A DNA stretch of 64,000 nt. Source: Orrella marina. Lineage in GTDB: Bacteria > Pseudomonadota > Gammaproteobacteria > Burkholderiales > Burkholderiaceae_B. Where the stretch lies: the NCBI RefSeq assembly GCF_003058465.1, contig NZ_CP028901.1:4163195-4227194 (forward strand). The letters are read 5' to 3'. The translations under genes were made by a program, and so were the position numbers. Position 1 is the stretch's first letter. Every line of letters starts with the position of its first letter. The notes beneath the pieces are model-generated. The model was not told the origin of the DNA. It saw nothing but the letters and a program-made list of their open reading frames with translations, and made no database searches. Positions 19,620 through 27,925 of the stretch are shown here, in pieces.

Positions 19620-20972
19620 ATGCCGGTTTCATTGCTGGATTCAGCACTTTTCAGGGATATGTTCGGGACGGGTGCCATGCGCTCGGTCTTTGACGACCAG
19701 GCCACGCTGGCCAGGTATGTCGAAGTGGAGGTCGCGCTTGCGCGGGTGCAGGCCAGACTGGGCATCATCCCGCACGAGGCTGCCCGACAAATCGAGCAGC
19801 TGGCCGATGCGCGCAAGCTCGACATGGAGCGCATCAAGCACGACACCGAAAACGTCGGTTATCCCATTTTGCCACTCGTGCACCAGATCTCGGATATGTG
19901 TGGTGAAGCCGGTGGCTATCTGCACTGGGGGGCGACCACCCAGGACATCATGGACATGGCGACGGTGCTGCAGGTCAGGCAGGCCCTGGCTCTGGTCGAT
20001 GCCGATCTGGCTGAGCTCGATTCGATTCTTGACCAGATGGCCGCTCAGTATCGTGACACACCGATGGCAGGCCGTACCCATCTGCAACATGCGTTGCCCG
20101 TGACATTCGGCTACAAGGCTGCAGTCTGGCTACTGATGGTCAGACGTCATCGGGAGCGTCTGGCGCAGTTGCGACCACGGGTTGAAGTCGGACAGTTCGG
20201 TGGTGCGGCTGGCACGCTCGCCTCACTGGGTGAGCAGGGGCTTGCTGTTCATCAGGCGCTCATGGAAGATCTGGGACTGGAGTCGTCACCAGTGACCTGG
20301 CATGTCGCGCGCGACGGACTCGCCGAGGCGGTGCAGTTTCTCGGGCTGGTGACCGGCAGTCTGGGCAAGATTGCCTACGACATCATGTTGATGATGACCA
20401 ATGAGCTTGGCGAAGCATTCGAGCCATTTGTCAAAGGTCGCGGTGCCTCGAGCACGATGCCACAGAAGCGCAATCCAATCTCGTGCGAGCTCATCACCTA
20501 TTCGGCTCGTGCTGTGCGCCAGCACTGCGGCCTCATGCTGGATGCCCTCATCCAGGACTTCGAGCGGGCAACAGGTCCGTGGCATCTGGAATGGAGTGCC
20601 ATACCGGAATCATTCATCCTGACCGCGGGTGCCCTGAATCAGGCGAAGTTCATGCTGGCCGGACTGGAAGTCGACACTGCAAGAATGGCGCACAATCTGG
20701 ACATGTCCGGTGGCCTGATCGTGGCCGAAGCAGTGATGATGGGTATGGCGCCGCATCTTGGCAGGCAGGTTGCACACGACGTTGTTTATGACGCGTGCCG
20801 AGTCGCCGCGCAGGAGCGACGGCTCCTGGCTGCCGTCCTAAAGGAAAACGCAACTGTATCTGCTAAATTAACTGTTCAGCAGATCGAGTCCCTGTGTGAT
20901 CCGGCAAACTATCTTGGCAGTGCACCCCGGATGGTCGATCGCACCAGGGCGTGGAACAATGGCAGTGCATGA
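19620..20972 (+). CDS. Fumarase/aspartase superfamily lyase, PcaB-like
   Basis: 450 aa from the ATG at 19620, chosen because AGGGGGAG lies 7 bases upstream and the sequence then begins like the family. It shows TQDIMD in the first conserved block, GRTHLQHALPVTFG in the second, and the superfamily signature GASSTMPQKRNP in the third. The length and best resemblance are to 3-carboxy-cis,cis-muconate cycloisomerase (PcaB, protocatechuate branch), with adenylosuccinate lyase the main alternative. No other pca genes adjoin, so a related lyase on another carboxylate is possible. It is followed 12 bases later by the ChaN-like gene. Confidence 0.85.
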   Translation: MPVSLLDSALFRDMFGTGAMRSVFDDQATLARYVEVEVALARVQARLGIIPHEAARQIEQLADARKLDMERIKHDTENVGYPILPLVHQISDMCGEAGGYLHWGATTQDIMDMATVLQVRQALALVDADLAELDSILDQMAAQYRDTPMAGRTHLQHALPVTFGYKAAVWLLMVRRHRERLAQLRPRVEVGQFGGAAGTLASLGEQGLAVHQALMEDLGLESSPVTWHVARDGLAEAVQFLGLVTGSLGKIAYDIMLMMTNELGEAFEPFVKGRGASSTMPQKRNPISCELITYSARAVRQHCGLMLDALIQDFERATGPWHLEWSAIPESFILTAGALNQAKFMLAGLEVDTARMAHNLDMSGGLIVAEAVMMGMAPHLGRQVAHDVVYDACRVAAQERRLLAAVLKENATVSAKLTVQQIESLCDPANYLGSAPRMVDRTRAWNNGSA

Positions 20973-20984
20973 AGGAGTCTTGAA

Positions 20985-21830
20985 TTGGGTAAATCACTGA
21001 AACACTGGTTCGTAGCCGGTGCGACTGCACTGGCAGTTGGAGCGGGACTGGCGGGGCACGCATCTGCGTCGACCCCTGCAGCGCCGAACGCGAATCACGC
21101 CATCTGGATGATGGGTGAAGTGCATGACAATCCGGAAGCGCATTTTTTCCGGTTGCAGGATCTCTCGCGTGCACTGGGTGGAACCTGGCGTCCCGCTCTT
21201 CTGATGGAGCAGTTTGATACTGATCGACAGGATGCACTGACTCAGGCCTGGCAGACCTGCAAGGATGCAGACTGTGTTATCCGGGACGCAGGTGGTGGCG
21301 CCAACTGGAACTGGGATTTGTACAAGCCTCTCATCAACCTGGCACTTGAGTATCGTCTGCCGCTCGTGGCTGCGAATCTCTCGCGTGAGCAGGTCAGAGA
21401 AGTCATGAAGACGGGTTATGGCTCGGTGTTTGACGAGCAGACGATCCAGAAGTTTGGCCTGAATCGTCCTTTGCCAGCACAGTTGTTGTCCGGTCAGGCA
21501 CAGGCGATCGATGAAGGCCACTGCAACATGCTGGACGCTCAAACCACCCAGGCCATGGTGCGCGGGCAGATCGCACGTGATGTCAACTTTGCCCGACTGA
21601 TCGAGCAATATGCACCACAGGGCGTGGTGCTGGTGGCTGGCAATGGGCACGTACGACGCGACATAGGTGTGCTGCAATGGCTGTCACCCGAGATTGCCAG
21701 CCGGGTTGTGGTCTCTGGCTACGTCGAGCCCGGTGCACTGGATGCGACTTTGTTTGACCGCATCCGTTTCGTGCAGCCGCACGATCGTCCTGATCCTTGC
21801 GAAGCATTCAGAAAATCTCGGGGGCAATAG
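20985..21830 (+). CDS. ChaN family haem-uptake-like lipoprotein/periplasmic protein
   Basis: 281 aa with a TTG start, supported by GAAGGAG 8 bases upstream. A signal peptide (about 1-30) ends in Ala-Ser-Ala-Ser with no lipobox Cys, so it is probably soluble. The EreA/ChaN-Tiki-type fold is marked by MMGEVHDNPEAHFF (GExH) near residue 42, LLMEQFDTD and LVAGNGHVRRDIGV. ChaN of Campylobacter binds haem; enzymatic roles have been proposed for the superfamily. It lies 12 bases after the lyase, but a functional link is not obvious. Confidence 0.8.
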   Translation: MGKSLKHWFVAGATALAVGAGLAGHASASTPAAPNANHAIWMMGEVHDNPEAHFFRLQDLSRALGGTWRPALLMEQFDTDRQDALTQAWQTCKDADCVIRDAGGGANWNWDLYKPLINLALEYRLPLVAANLSREQVREVMKTGYGSVFDEQTIQKFGLNRPLPAQLLSGQAQAIDEGHCNMLDAQTTQAMVRGQIARDVNFARLIEQYAPQGVVLVAGNGHVRRDIGVLQWLSPEIASRVVVSGYVEPGALDATLFDRIRFVQPHDRPDPCEAFRKSRGQ

Positions 21831-22153
21831 TTCTTTGTGTCGAGGATCGTTGCCTCTGGAAAAGCTTCTCAACCAGGTGGCTCACCCAGGTGGGTCACTC
21901 CAGGTGTTGCGGGCTCGCCAGCGACCCCAGTGGCGACTGTATAAAAAGAATGGGACTCAAGCTGAAACGGCTGGCAACCGCAACTGCCCTACCCGTGGCG
22001 AGTCCGTCCAGCAATGGCGGCGCTACGGCAGAGACCGTCTCTGCCGTAGCCGGGAAAGTCACGCCTGTCAGATACGACGGTGGTCAGCAAGACACGTCGG
22101 GGCAGGAAAAGAACCGTGCGCACCTTCGCGCACTTTGTTGAGAGTAGCATTCC
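21831..22153. other. Intergenic region with a perfect 13-bp hairpin
   Basis: A perfect stem (22022-22034 with 22038-22050, loop CCG) lies 104 bases before the next gene. No U-run follows. A frame starting at 21950 (about 63 codons) spans it but has no ribosome binding site, so I do not call it. The hairpin may be a transcription signal for the genes on either side. Confidence 0.45.
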
Positions 22154-22450
22154 ATGCCTTACTTGATCGAAACGACCGACAAACCAGACAGTCTGGCACT
22201 ACGAAAGCATGCGCGTGAGGCACACCTCGCTTTTCTTGATGCGCACAAGTCACTACTGCTGGCTTGCGGGGCCAAGCTCAACGATGACGGGACAGATCTG
22301 GGCGGGGGAGTCTACATCGTCGATGTTGAAACCCGTGAGCAAGCTCAGGCTTTCATTGAACAGGACCCCTTCTATCAGGCGCAACTGTTTGCCGACATCC
22401 GGATTGTCCGGTGGCGCAAGGCCTATCTTGATGGTGCCGGGTATTTATAG
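22154..22450 (+). CDS. YciI family protein
   Basis: 98 aa, the normal length for YciI-like proteins (ferredoxin-like fold, related to muconolactone isomerase). The His/Asp pair of the family is seen in REAHLAFLDAHKS, and QAQAFIEQDPFYQAQLF with VRWRKAY forms the typical end. The start follows GAGAG at a normal distance. These small proteins are putative enzymes of unknown substrate, often beside catabolic genes, as here. Confidence 0.88.
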   Translation: MPYLIETTDKPDSLALRKHAREAHLAFLDAHKSLLLACGAKLNDDGTDLGGGVYIVDVETREQAQAFIEQDPFYQAQLFADIRIVRWRKAYLDGAGYL

Positions 22451-22584
22451 AGTAGACGGGTCTCCTGGCCCGTTCGTTGATATCTGTCGGACTGCCCGTT
22501 TGATCCAGAGAAACTCAGGATCAAAACCGATGGCGTGATCGCTGGGGCCGGGTCAAGTTCTCGACTCGACCCGGTATCCTTTCC

Positions 22585-24251
22585 TTACTTAACCGACGGT
22601 TCGATGGCAATGTCCACCAGAGAGGGTTTGCCACTGGCAATCGCCTCTCTGACAGCAGCCTGGATGTCTGATGCTTTCTCAACGCGAACAGCGTTCAGGC
22701 CAAATCCCTTTGCGACAGAAAGAAAATCAATCTCAGGATCGCTCATGTCCATGCCGACAAACTGGTTCGAGCCACGCATTGCGATCAGACGGTCCTTGAT
22801 GATCTGGTAGCTCTGGTTGTTCAAAATGACATAAGTCACGGGCAGCTTCAGGTGCGCCGCTGTCCAGATGGCCTGGATGCTGTAGAGCGAGCTGCCATCA
22901 CCGATCGTCGCGACCACTGGGCGCCCGGGGTGAGCCAGACTGGCACCGATTGCACCCGCCATCCCGAACCCGAGACCGCCACTTGTGAGTCCGTAGTAAG
23001 AACTTGGGCTGTTGGCATGCATCAGCTTGAACAGCATGGCACTGTAGGTCGGATTCTCGTCAACCACGATGGTGTCGGGTGTGAGTGCCTCAACCACTTG
23101 CAGGACCGCGTAGTCTGCCTGTGCGGGAGCCGAGTTGGCATGCTGCGCCAGTGACTCAACCAGCGAGGCGCGGCGGCTTTGCCAGTTGGTGGGTTTGAGT
23201 TCATCGATTCTTGCTTTGGCAGCAGTGCGCTCAGAATCATCCAGCATGGTGTCGAGCATGGGTAGCATTGCGCGCAGCGTGCTTGCTACATTGGCCTGGA
23301 TCGCCATTTCGGTCGGGTAGTTCTTGCCGAGTTCCCAGTCCCTTTCACTGATGTGAATGACCGGCATGCCCACGGGCAGGGGTTCGACATCGGCCTTCGG
23401 AGACATACGAAGCAGGTCGCCGCCCAGGCAGATCATGAGGTCGTGCTGCGATAAGGTTTCGAGTACTTTGTGCTGATTTCGGGTGATTTCGCCCATGTTG
23501 GCAGGGTGCTCTGTCGGAAACCGGCTGTTGTATGGGACCGACTCTTGATAGACGGCGGCGCCAATCCGGGTGGCGAACTCGCCGGCTTCCTTGAAACAGT
23601 CATGGCGTGCCAGTTCATGACCGGCCAGAATGACTGGACGTTTCGCCTGCCTGATCCGGTTGATCAGTGCTTGCAGGGTCTGGGTGTCGGGTTGCACGGT
23701 GCCTTGTACGCGGGTGGGATGCCCCAGAACCATCTCTGCAGACTCGTCCAGAATACTGCCAGGCAGACTGATGAAGACAGGACCCGTTGGGGTGTCATGG
23801 CGATCTTGGCAGCACGGTGAACGATGCGAGGCAGATCCTCTGCACGTTCGACCTCGACAGCCCACTTGACCAGCGGTTCGGCGATGCGAACAAGCGGTTC
23901 GTACAGCAGGGGTTCGGTCAGTCCGTAGCCTGCTTCGTATTGCCCGGCAGTCACGATGATGGGTGAGCCGGAGAACTTTGCGGTATAGAGTGCACCCATC
24001 GCATGGCCGAGTCCTGGTGTGCAGTGCAGATTCACAGCGCTGAGTCGGCCACTGGCACGACCGTAGCCATCCGCCATCGCCAGCACAATGCTTTCCTGAA
24101 GACCCAGAACGTACTGAACCTGGGGATAGTTGGGAACGACCTCCATCAGAGCAAGCTCTGTGGTGCCGGGGTTGCCAAACATGTGGGTTACGCCTTCCTG
24201 GACCAGCAATTCCATGAAGGCATCGCGTCCGGTGTAAGTGGTCTGAGTCAT
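22585..24251 (-). pseudogene. ThDP-dependent decarboxylase, benzoylformate-decarboxylase-like, single-base frameshift
   Basis: Two overlapping frames together give one complete enzyme of about 555 aa. The N-terminal part (24251 to about 23793) carries the ThDP-activating Glu region MFGNPGTTELALMEV and LGLQESIVLAMADGYGRASG. The C-terminal part carries the middle domain (QAKRPVILAG) and the ThDP/Mg motif IGDGSSLYSIQAIW ending in VILNNQSY. Adding one C to the C4 run (G4 at 23789-23792) restores continuous protein through TPPTGPVFISLPG. The restored enzyme would turn an aromatic 2-oxoacid into aldehyde and CO2 (mandelate pathway type). All domains are intact apart from one base, so sequence error or a very recent mutation is likely. 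Confidence 0.8.
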
Positions 24252-24476
24252 GGGCGGTCTGCGTCCTTTCTCTAAGTAAAGTCTGGTGGTTTGCGAAGCA
24301 GGCTTGTCGCGAGCCATCGCGCGCGATAAGGTTCTGCATGTGTGACAGAATAATCGCGGGCGCTCAGTCTGCAAAGGCCGCGCAGCAGATGCTGTAAATG
24401 TCGTGGATGTGTTTTTTAAGTCTATGACTAAAAAGCTTTTTTTGTAAGATTCAGAAAGAACAACTCGGGAATACTT

Positions 24477-25259
24477 ATGCTTATTTCGTTAAAGAATCGT
24501 GTCGCGTTGATCACGGGTGCAAGCCAGGGGCTCGGGCGCGCAATGGCACACCGGCTGGCGGCCTCCGGTGCGGATGTCGTGATGCTTGCCCGTCGGCAGG
24601 AACTGCTTGACGAGGTGTCGGGTGAGATCGCAAAGGAAACTGGACAGCGAGTCAAGGGATATTCCTGCGACGTCAGCCAGATCGATCAGCTCGAGGCGGT
24701 ATGGCAACAGGTGGAGAAAGATTTCGGGAAGGTGGACATTCTGATCAACAACGCTGGTTCGTCTGCAAGACATCCGATTGATACGCTGAGCCTGGACAAG
24801 CTTCAGACCGACTTTGATCTGAAGGTCAAGCCTGCTTTGCGACTGGCCCAGTTGGCCTCGTCAGGCATGAAAGCGCAGCGCTGGGGCCGTATCATCAACG
24901 TAGTCAACATTGGCGCAAAGGCACCCGCAGGCGGTACAGCACCGACGACCATGAACCGTGCGTCAGGGATCGCCATGACGAAGGTCATGTCCAAAGAGTT
25001 CGCACCGCACAACATTCTGGTGAATGCGTTGTGCGTGGGTCAGATCATGTCGGAACAGTGGGTAGGCTATTACAAGAAAGACAATCCTGACATGTCATTT
25101 GAAGACTACATCGCCATGCGAGGCAAGCCGATTCCGATGGGTCGGATCGGGGAGGCTGAAGAGTTTGCAAACGTCGCCTGCTTCCTTGTTTCGGATCAGG
25201 CTTCTTATGTCACAGGTGTTGCGATCAACGTGGACGGTGGTTTCAGCCCTGTCACCTGA
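24477..25259 (+). CDS. SDR-fold protein with altered catalytic residues
   Basis: 260 aa, a short-chain dehydrogenase fold with an intact cofactor site (TGASQGLG at 14-21, NNAG at 91-94, DGGFSPVT at the end). Where classical members have Tyr-x3-Lys (as in YSASK), this one reads TTMNR: Thr157 and Arg161 take the Tyr and Lys places, and the usual Ser region reads NVVNIGAK. Classical catalysis is therefore doubtful; it may bind NAD(P) without the usual reaction or use other residues. It is divergent from the decarboxylase gene, with CGGGA before its ATG, so the two may share a promoter region and pathway. Confidence 0.85.
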   Translation: MLISLKNRVALITGASQGLGRAMAHRLAASGADVVMLARRQELLDEVSGEIAKETGQRVKGYSCDVSQIDQLEAVWQQVEKDFGKVDILINNAGSSARHPIDTLSLDKLQTDFDLKVKPALRLAQLASSGMKAQRWGRIINVVNIGAKAPAGGTAPTTMNRASGIAMTKVMSKEFAPHNILVNALCVGQIMSEQWVGYYKKDNPDMSFEDYIAMRGKPIPMGRIGEAEEFANVACFLVSDQASYVTGVAINVDGGFSPVT

Positions 25260-25436
25260 AGAACAGCGCAGATGGTGACGCGTGCCCCATCAGTAAACGG
25301 GTGGGGTGATCGTGATGCGTTTGCGTTTGCGTGATACCCGGTTCTGGACCCAGCGGGACGTGCCATAATACTTTCGCTGGAACATATGTAAGAGAACAGA
25401 TTCCAAATCTCGACATGACCCGGAGGCAGATCGATT

Positions 25437-25571
25437 GTGAACAAGGCGATTTTCAAACCATTAAAGTGGCTGTCGTTGCTTGCGATTGTGACCGCGCTTG
25501 GTGGATGTGGGCTGAATCCGCCGGTCGAACGTACGCCAGACGGTTTCGATCCCCCGTACGATTACTACTGA
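25437..25571 (+). CDS. Small lipoprotein
   Basis: 44 aa with a GTG start and GGAGG 11 bases upstream. It has a Lys-containing N-region, a hydrophobic core (WLSLLAIVTA) and a lipobox Leu-Gly-Gly-Cys at about 21-24, followed by a short Pro/Tyr-rich mature peptide of only about 21 residues. An outer-membrane lipoprotein of the small-peptide kind is inferred; I do not recognise a family. It is too short for common gene-finding cut-offs. Confidence 0.7.
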   Translation: MNKAIFKPLKWLSLLAIVTALGGCGLNPPVERTPDGFDPPYDYY

Positions 25572-25575
25572 CCAA

Positions 25576-25620
25576 CTGTGAGCGCAAGCACCTGACTTTA
25601 GCCATGGGCTGGTTCAGTTG
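25576..25620. repeat. Remnant repeat, copy 2
   Basis: Second copy of the 45-base sequence at 12447-12496, with the same order of GCGCAAGC, GACTTTAG, CATGGG and TGGTTCAG. It begins 5 bases after the small lipoprotein gene and abuts the mazEF relic. Confidence 0.45.
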
Positions 25621-25654
25621 TAATACTCGCGGCTAGAGCTATGCCTACTGGCTT

Positions 25655-26004
25655 TCAGTCATCTTCAAATACAGCCACCAGGCAGTCCAGAACCTCTTGC
25701 ATAACTGGCACTGGCGCTTTTTTCCACGAACCTGGTTTTACGAGCCGCCCAATCCAGACTTTTCAATTGATGCACATGAACTGAGCCATCGGTGCGCAAC
25801 CTCTGACCCGTCAGTGAAACCAGAAAACCGGCTTCTCTAGCCACATGGCACGGCGCCACCAGAGACTCGACACACCATGGCAAGCTTGAACTTCGCGTTA
25901 AATGACTTTGGTGACACCATCAAGCAATAGTGATTACCGATCATTTCTTTGCCGGTCGCCGGGTCAAACTGCAAGTGCACAATATCCCCACGGCCAGACG
26001 TCAA
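25655..26004 (-). pseudogene. MazF/PemK-type toxin relic
   Basis: Reading the minus strand across two frame changes gives a recognisable MazF-family endoribonuclease of about 115 aa. It opens GRGDIVHLQFDPATG (the family's GDI..v..dP.. start), continues HYCLMVSPKSFN, and after a stop and frame change resumes with EAGFLVSLTGQ, HVHQLKSLDWAARK and, after a second change in an A6 run, VMQEVLDCLVAVFEDD. KSLDW is the hallmark near the C-terminus. The start (TTG at 26004) overlaps the end of antitoxin-like sequence. An in-frame stop plus two frame changes point to a dead toxin, though single-base errors elsewhere in this window call for checking. Confidence 0.7.
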
Positions 26005-26240
26005 AGCTCAGCCCCGACGGCTTGCATTTCGTCCCAGTCATCTACTCGACCAGTATCTGACGGCGTAGCTGCCAGCAGGATTAACTGGCAAGCACCATTG
26101 CCAGCGATTGCTGTTCTCGGCGGGGACAAATGGCGGGTTTGCTGCGTAGGCTCGAAGAAGGTTAAACCTTTTCCGGGGCAAGCATTGCAACTGCTAACTC
26201 ATGCCGGATTCATCACCAGGACGGGCCGACTCAGAACGCT
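26002..26240 (-). pseudogene. Possible MazE-type antitoxin relic
   Basis: Only the last 20 or so codons, ending VDDWDEMQAVGAEL just before and overlapping the toxin start, look like the tail of a MazE/ChpS antitoxin. Upstream sequence is scrambled and holds stops. Assignment rests on position and this short tail. Confidence 0.4.
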
Positions 26241-26377
26241 CAAACTGGCCCCGACTCGACCCGACCCGACAACGACGTGAGTGGATCACCGGCCTATGGG
26301 ATGCGACCAGAACCTTTGAGATCCCGTGGCCCGTCAAAGCTATCTTCAGCCCTGTTCCAACTCTTTAATGGGAAATC

Positions 26378-26424
26378 CCGGTTGAAGCCTGTGCTCAGGC
26401 AATGCAACCGGGTACAGGCTTCAA
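26378..26424. terminator. Interleaved stem-loops after the outer-membrane gene
   Basis: Two inverted repeats interleave: CCCGGTTG (26378-26385) with CAACCGGG (26405-26412), and TTGAAGCCTGT (26382-26392) with ACAGGCTTCAA (26414-26424). They are mutually exclusive as drawn or could form a pseudoknot. They sit 27 bases past the stop of the leftward gene, so a 3-prime-end signal is likely. Confidence 0.4.
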
Positions 26425-26450
26425 TCACGCACTTATAAAGCTACGAGCTT

Positions 26451-27266
26451 TTAAAACTGGTAAGACAATGTAGTGGTGACGTTCAGGCCCCGACTCTTGT
26501 CCTCTGAGCCCAGCGCATGGCTGGTACCAACACCGAAGCCGATCTGCAGGTTGTCCACGGGTGCATATGAAAACGCGAGCTGCGTGAACGCTTCATAGCT
26601 GCTGTTGTAGCCAGGATTGGTCTGTACGCCAAGATCCAGGCCTGCCTTCCATTGATCGTTGATGATCCACACCGGTGCGACCGATGCCGTCCAGATGTGA
26701 TTACGTTCGAACTCCCAGTCAGGCATGTTCGATTGATAGTTGCTGTTGTACTTGAGGTTGGCGTGCAACTCGTAGTTATCGGCGAGGTAAGACCCGATCA
26801 TGGCCAGTCCCCAGTTTGTCCGGGCAGTTCCGAGGCCGTTGGACTGCATGTTTTTTGAGACAGGGATCAGAATGGTCGGTTTGATGGCAGCACTGAAGCC
26901 TTTTGTCTGGTCACCATAGACGTTCCATTTGAGACCCAGTTCGGAGTTTTGCCATCCTGTCGGGCTGCGCAACTGACGGGAGAGCCCGAGCGAGACGTCA
27001 ATTTCATCCGTCACGCCATAGGTGTAGGTGAACGGAATCGTTGCTGAGTAAGCGTTCATGTCGACACGGTCGTCAAGTTCCATGTCCAGATTGGTACTTC
27101 GCTCGAAGACGTACCCGAGTTCGACCTGATTGTTGCCTTTTCCCTGGGTGCCGGTGTCATCAGTCGCCAGCGGAGAAAAGGCATGGGCGGAGGAGGTTAT
27201 TCCGATGGCCACAAGGGCCAGAGTTGTCATCAGAGGTCTGGAGTGCGCGGGTTTTGTATGACTCAT
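26451..27266 (-). CDS. Outer-membrane beta-barrel protein (phenol MetA-pathway/transporter family)
   Basis: 271 aa. A signal peptide (about 1-30, ending SSAHA) leads into FSPLATDDTGTQGKGNNQVELGY, the usual opening of the putative MetA-like barrel family. Alternating aromatic/polar strands follow, and the last residue is Phe after Tyr-Gln, the outer-membrane assembly signal. Family members are called transporters but none of this group has a firm substrate. It stands alone between the toxin relic and a gene-poor stretch. Confidence 0.75.
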   Translation of the reverse strand: MSHTKPAHSRPLMTTLALVAIGITSSAHAFSPLATDDTGTQGKGNNQVELGYVFERSTNLDMELDDRVDMNAYSATIPFTYTYGVTDEIDVSLGLSRQLRSPTGWQNSELGLKWNVYGDQTKGFSAAIKPTILIPVSKNMQSNGLGTARTNWGLAMIGSYLADNYELHANLKYNSNYQSNMPDWEFERNHIWTASVAPVWIINDQWKAGLDLGVQTNPGYNSSYEAFTQLAFSYAPVDNLQIGFGVGTSHALGSEDKSRGLNVTTTLSYQF

Positions 27267-27726
27267 ATGTCTACCAAAGATCTACCAAAGCGAATGAAAA
27301 AAAGGCATCCTCGGCATTAGCAATGTGCAGACCTGAACCCGTGTTCCCGGGCTTGACTGATTGACTGTAAATCTGAAGATCGGGCTTTGAGGGACCGGCC
27401 TTCCTGATATCTGGTCACGCACTTGCCTTGTCGGGGACGCCCTGGCTGCGTATTGCTTCTCATGACATCCATCAGTTCGCACGAAGTCCATCAATTCGCT
27501 TGAAACCAGAGGCTCAGAAAAGCAAGCCGGAATTTTAATCTAAAATAAACTTAGTTTCAAGGAATCAGGAGCGATTTTCTGTGTGCCGACGGGTGTCAGT
27601 CGACAGACAACATTGTGCAAGGGTGACACACAAGCTCTGTCATTTTCAACCTCGGGTTTGACCGGATGATCGCAGACAACACGGGAATGACAGAGTCGCA
27701 CGCAGGGTGTCGTGATGCTCATGTGG

Positions 27727-27770
27727 TGGTCACGTGATGGTCACGTGATGGTCACGTAATGGTCACGTAA
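27727..27770. repeat. Four tandem 11-bp repeats with a TCACGTGA core
   Basis: Units tggtcacgtga (twice) and tggtcacgtaa (twice), exactly 11 bases each, so the motif falls on the same face of the helix each time. GTCACGTGA contains the palindrome TCACGTGA. Either an operator array or a simple slippage repeat. Confidence 0.7.
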
Positions 27771-27872
27771 CCACCGGGGACTGCTGAGTTTCGTGAGGAT
27801 CGAAAAAGTCACATTGTGACCGGGCCCGGGGTTTGGGAGACGGGGGCAGGCGAGTCCTGATCAAAGAGGCAA

Positions 27873-27918
27873 GCGTCTGACCAGGCTGGACAAGCGCTGG
27901 CAAGCGCTGGTCAGACGC
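27873..27918. terminator. Stem-loop after the amidase gene
   Basis: Perfect 12-bp arms (27873-27884 and 27907-27918) with a 22-base loop, 8 bases past the amidase stop codon. It lacks a U-run in the amidase direction. Confidence 0.5.
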
Positions 27919-27925
27919 GTTTTCG

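Larger units (their letters stand above)
27267..27925. other. Gene-poor region with tandem repeats
   Basis: No convincing gene in 659 bases. It contains an 11-bp repeat array (27727-27770), a doubled CAAGCGCTGG (27891-27910), and a stem-loop after the amidase. An AT-rich patch near 27535-27560 could be promoter DNA of the outer-membrane gene. Confidence 0.5.

Noticed and set aside
25437..25571. Small lipoprotein as LptM (YifL)
   Set aside because: It has a lipobox at the right place, but lacks the GPLYLP-type segment that marks LptM after the Cys.
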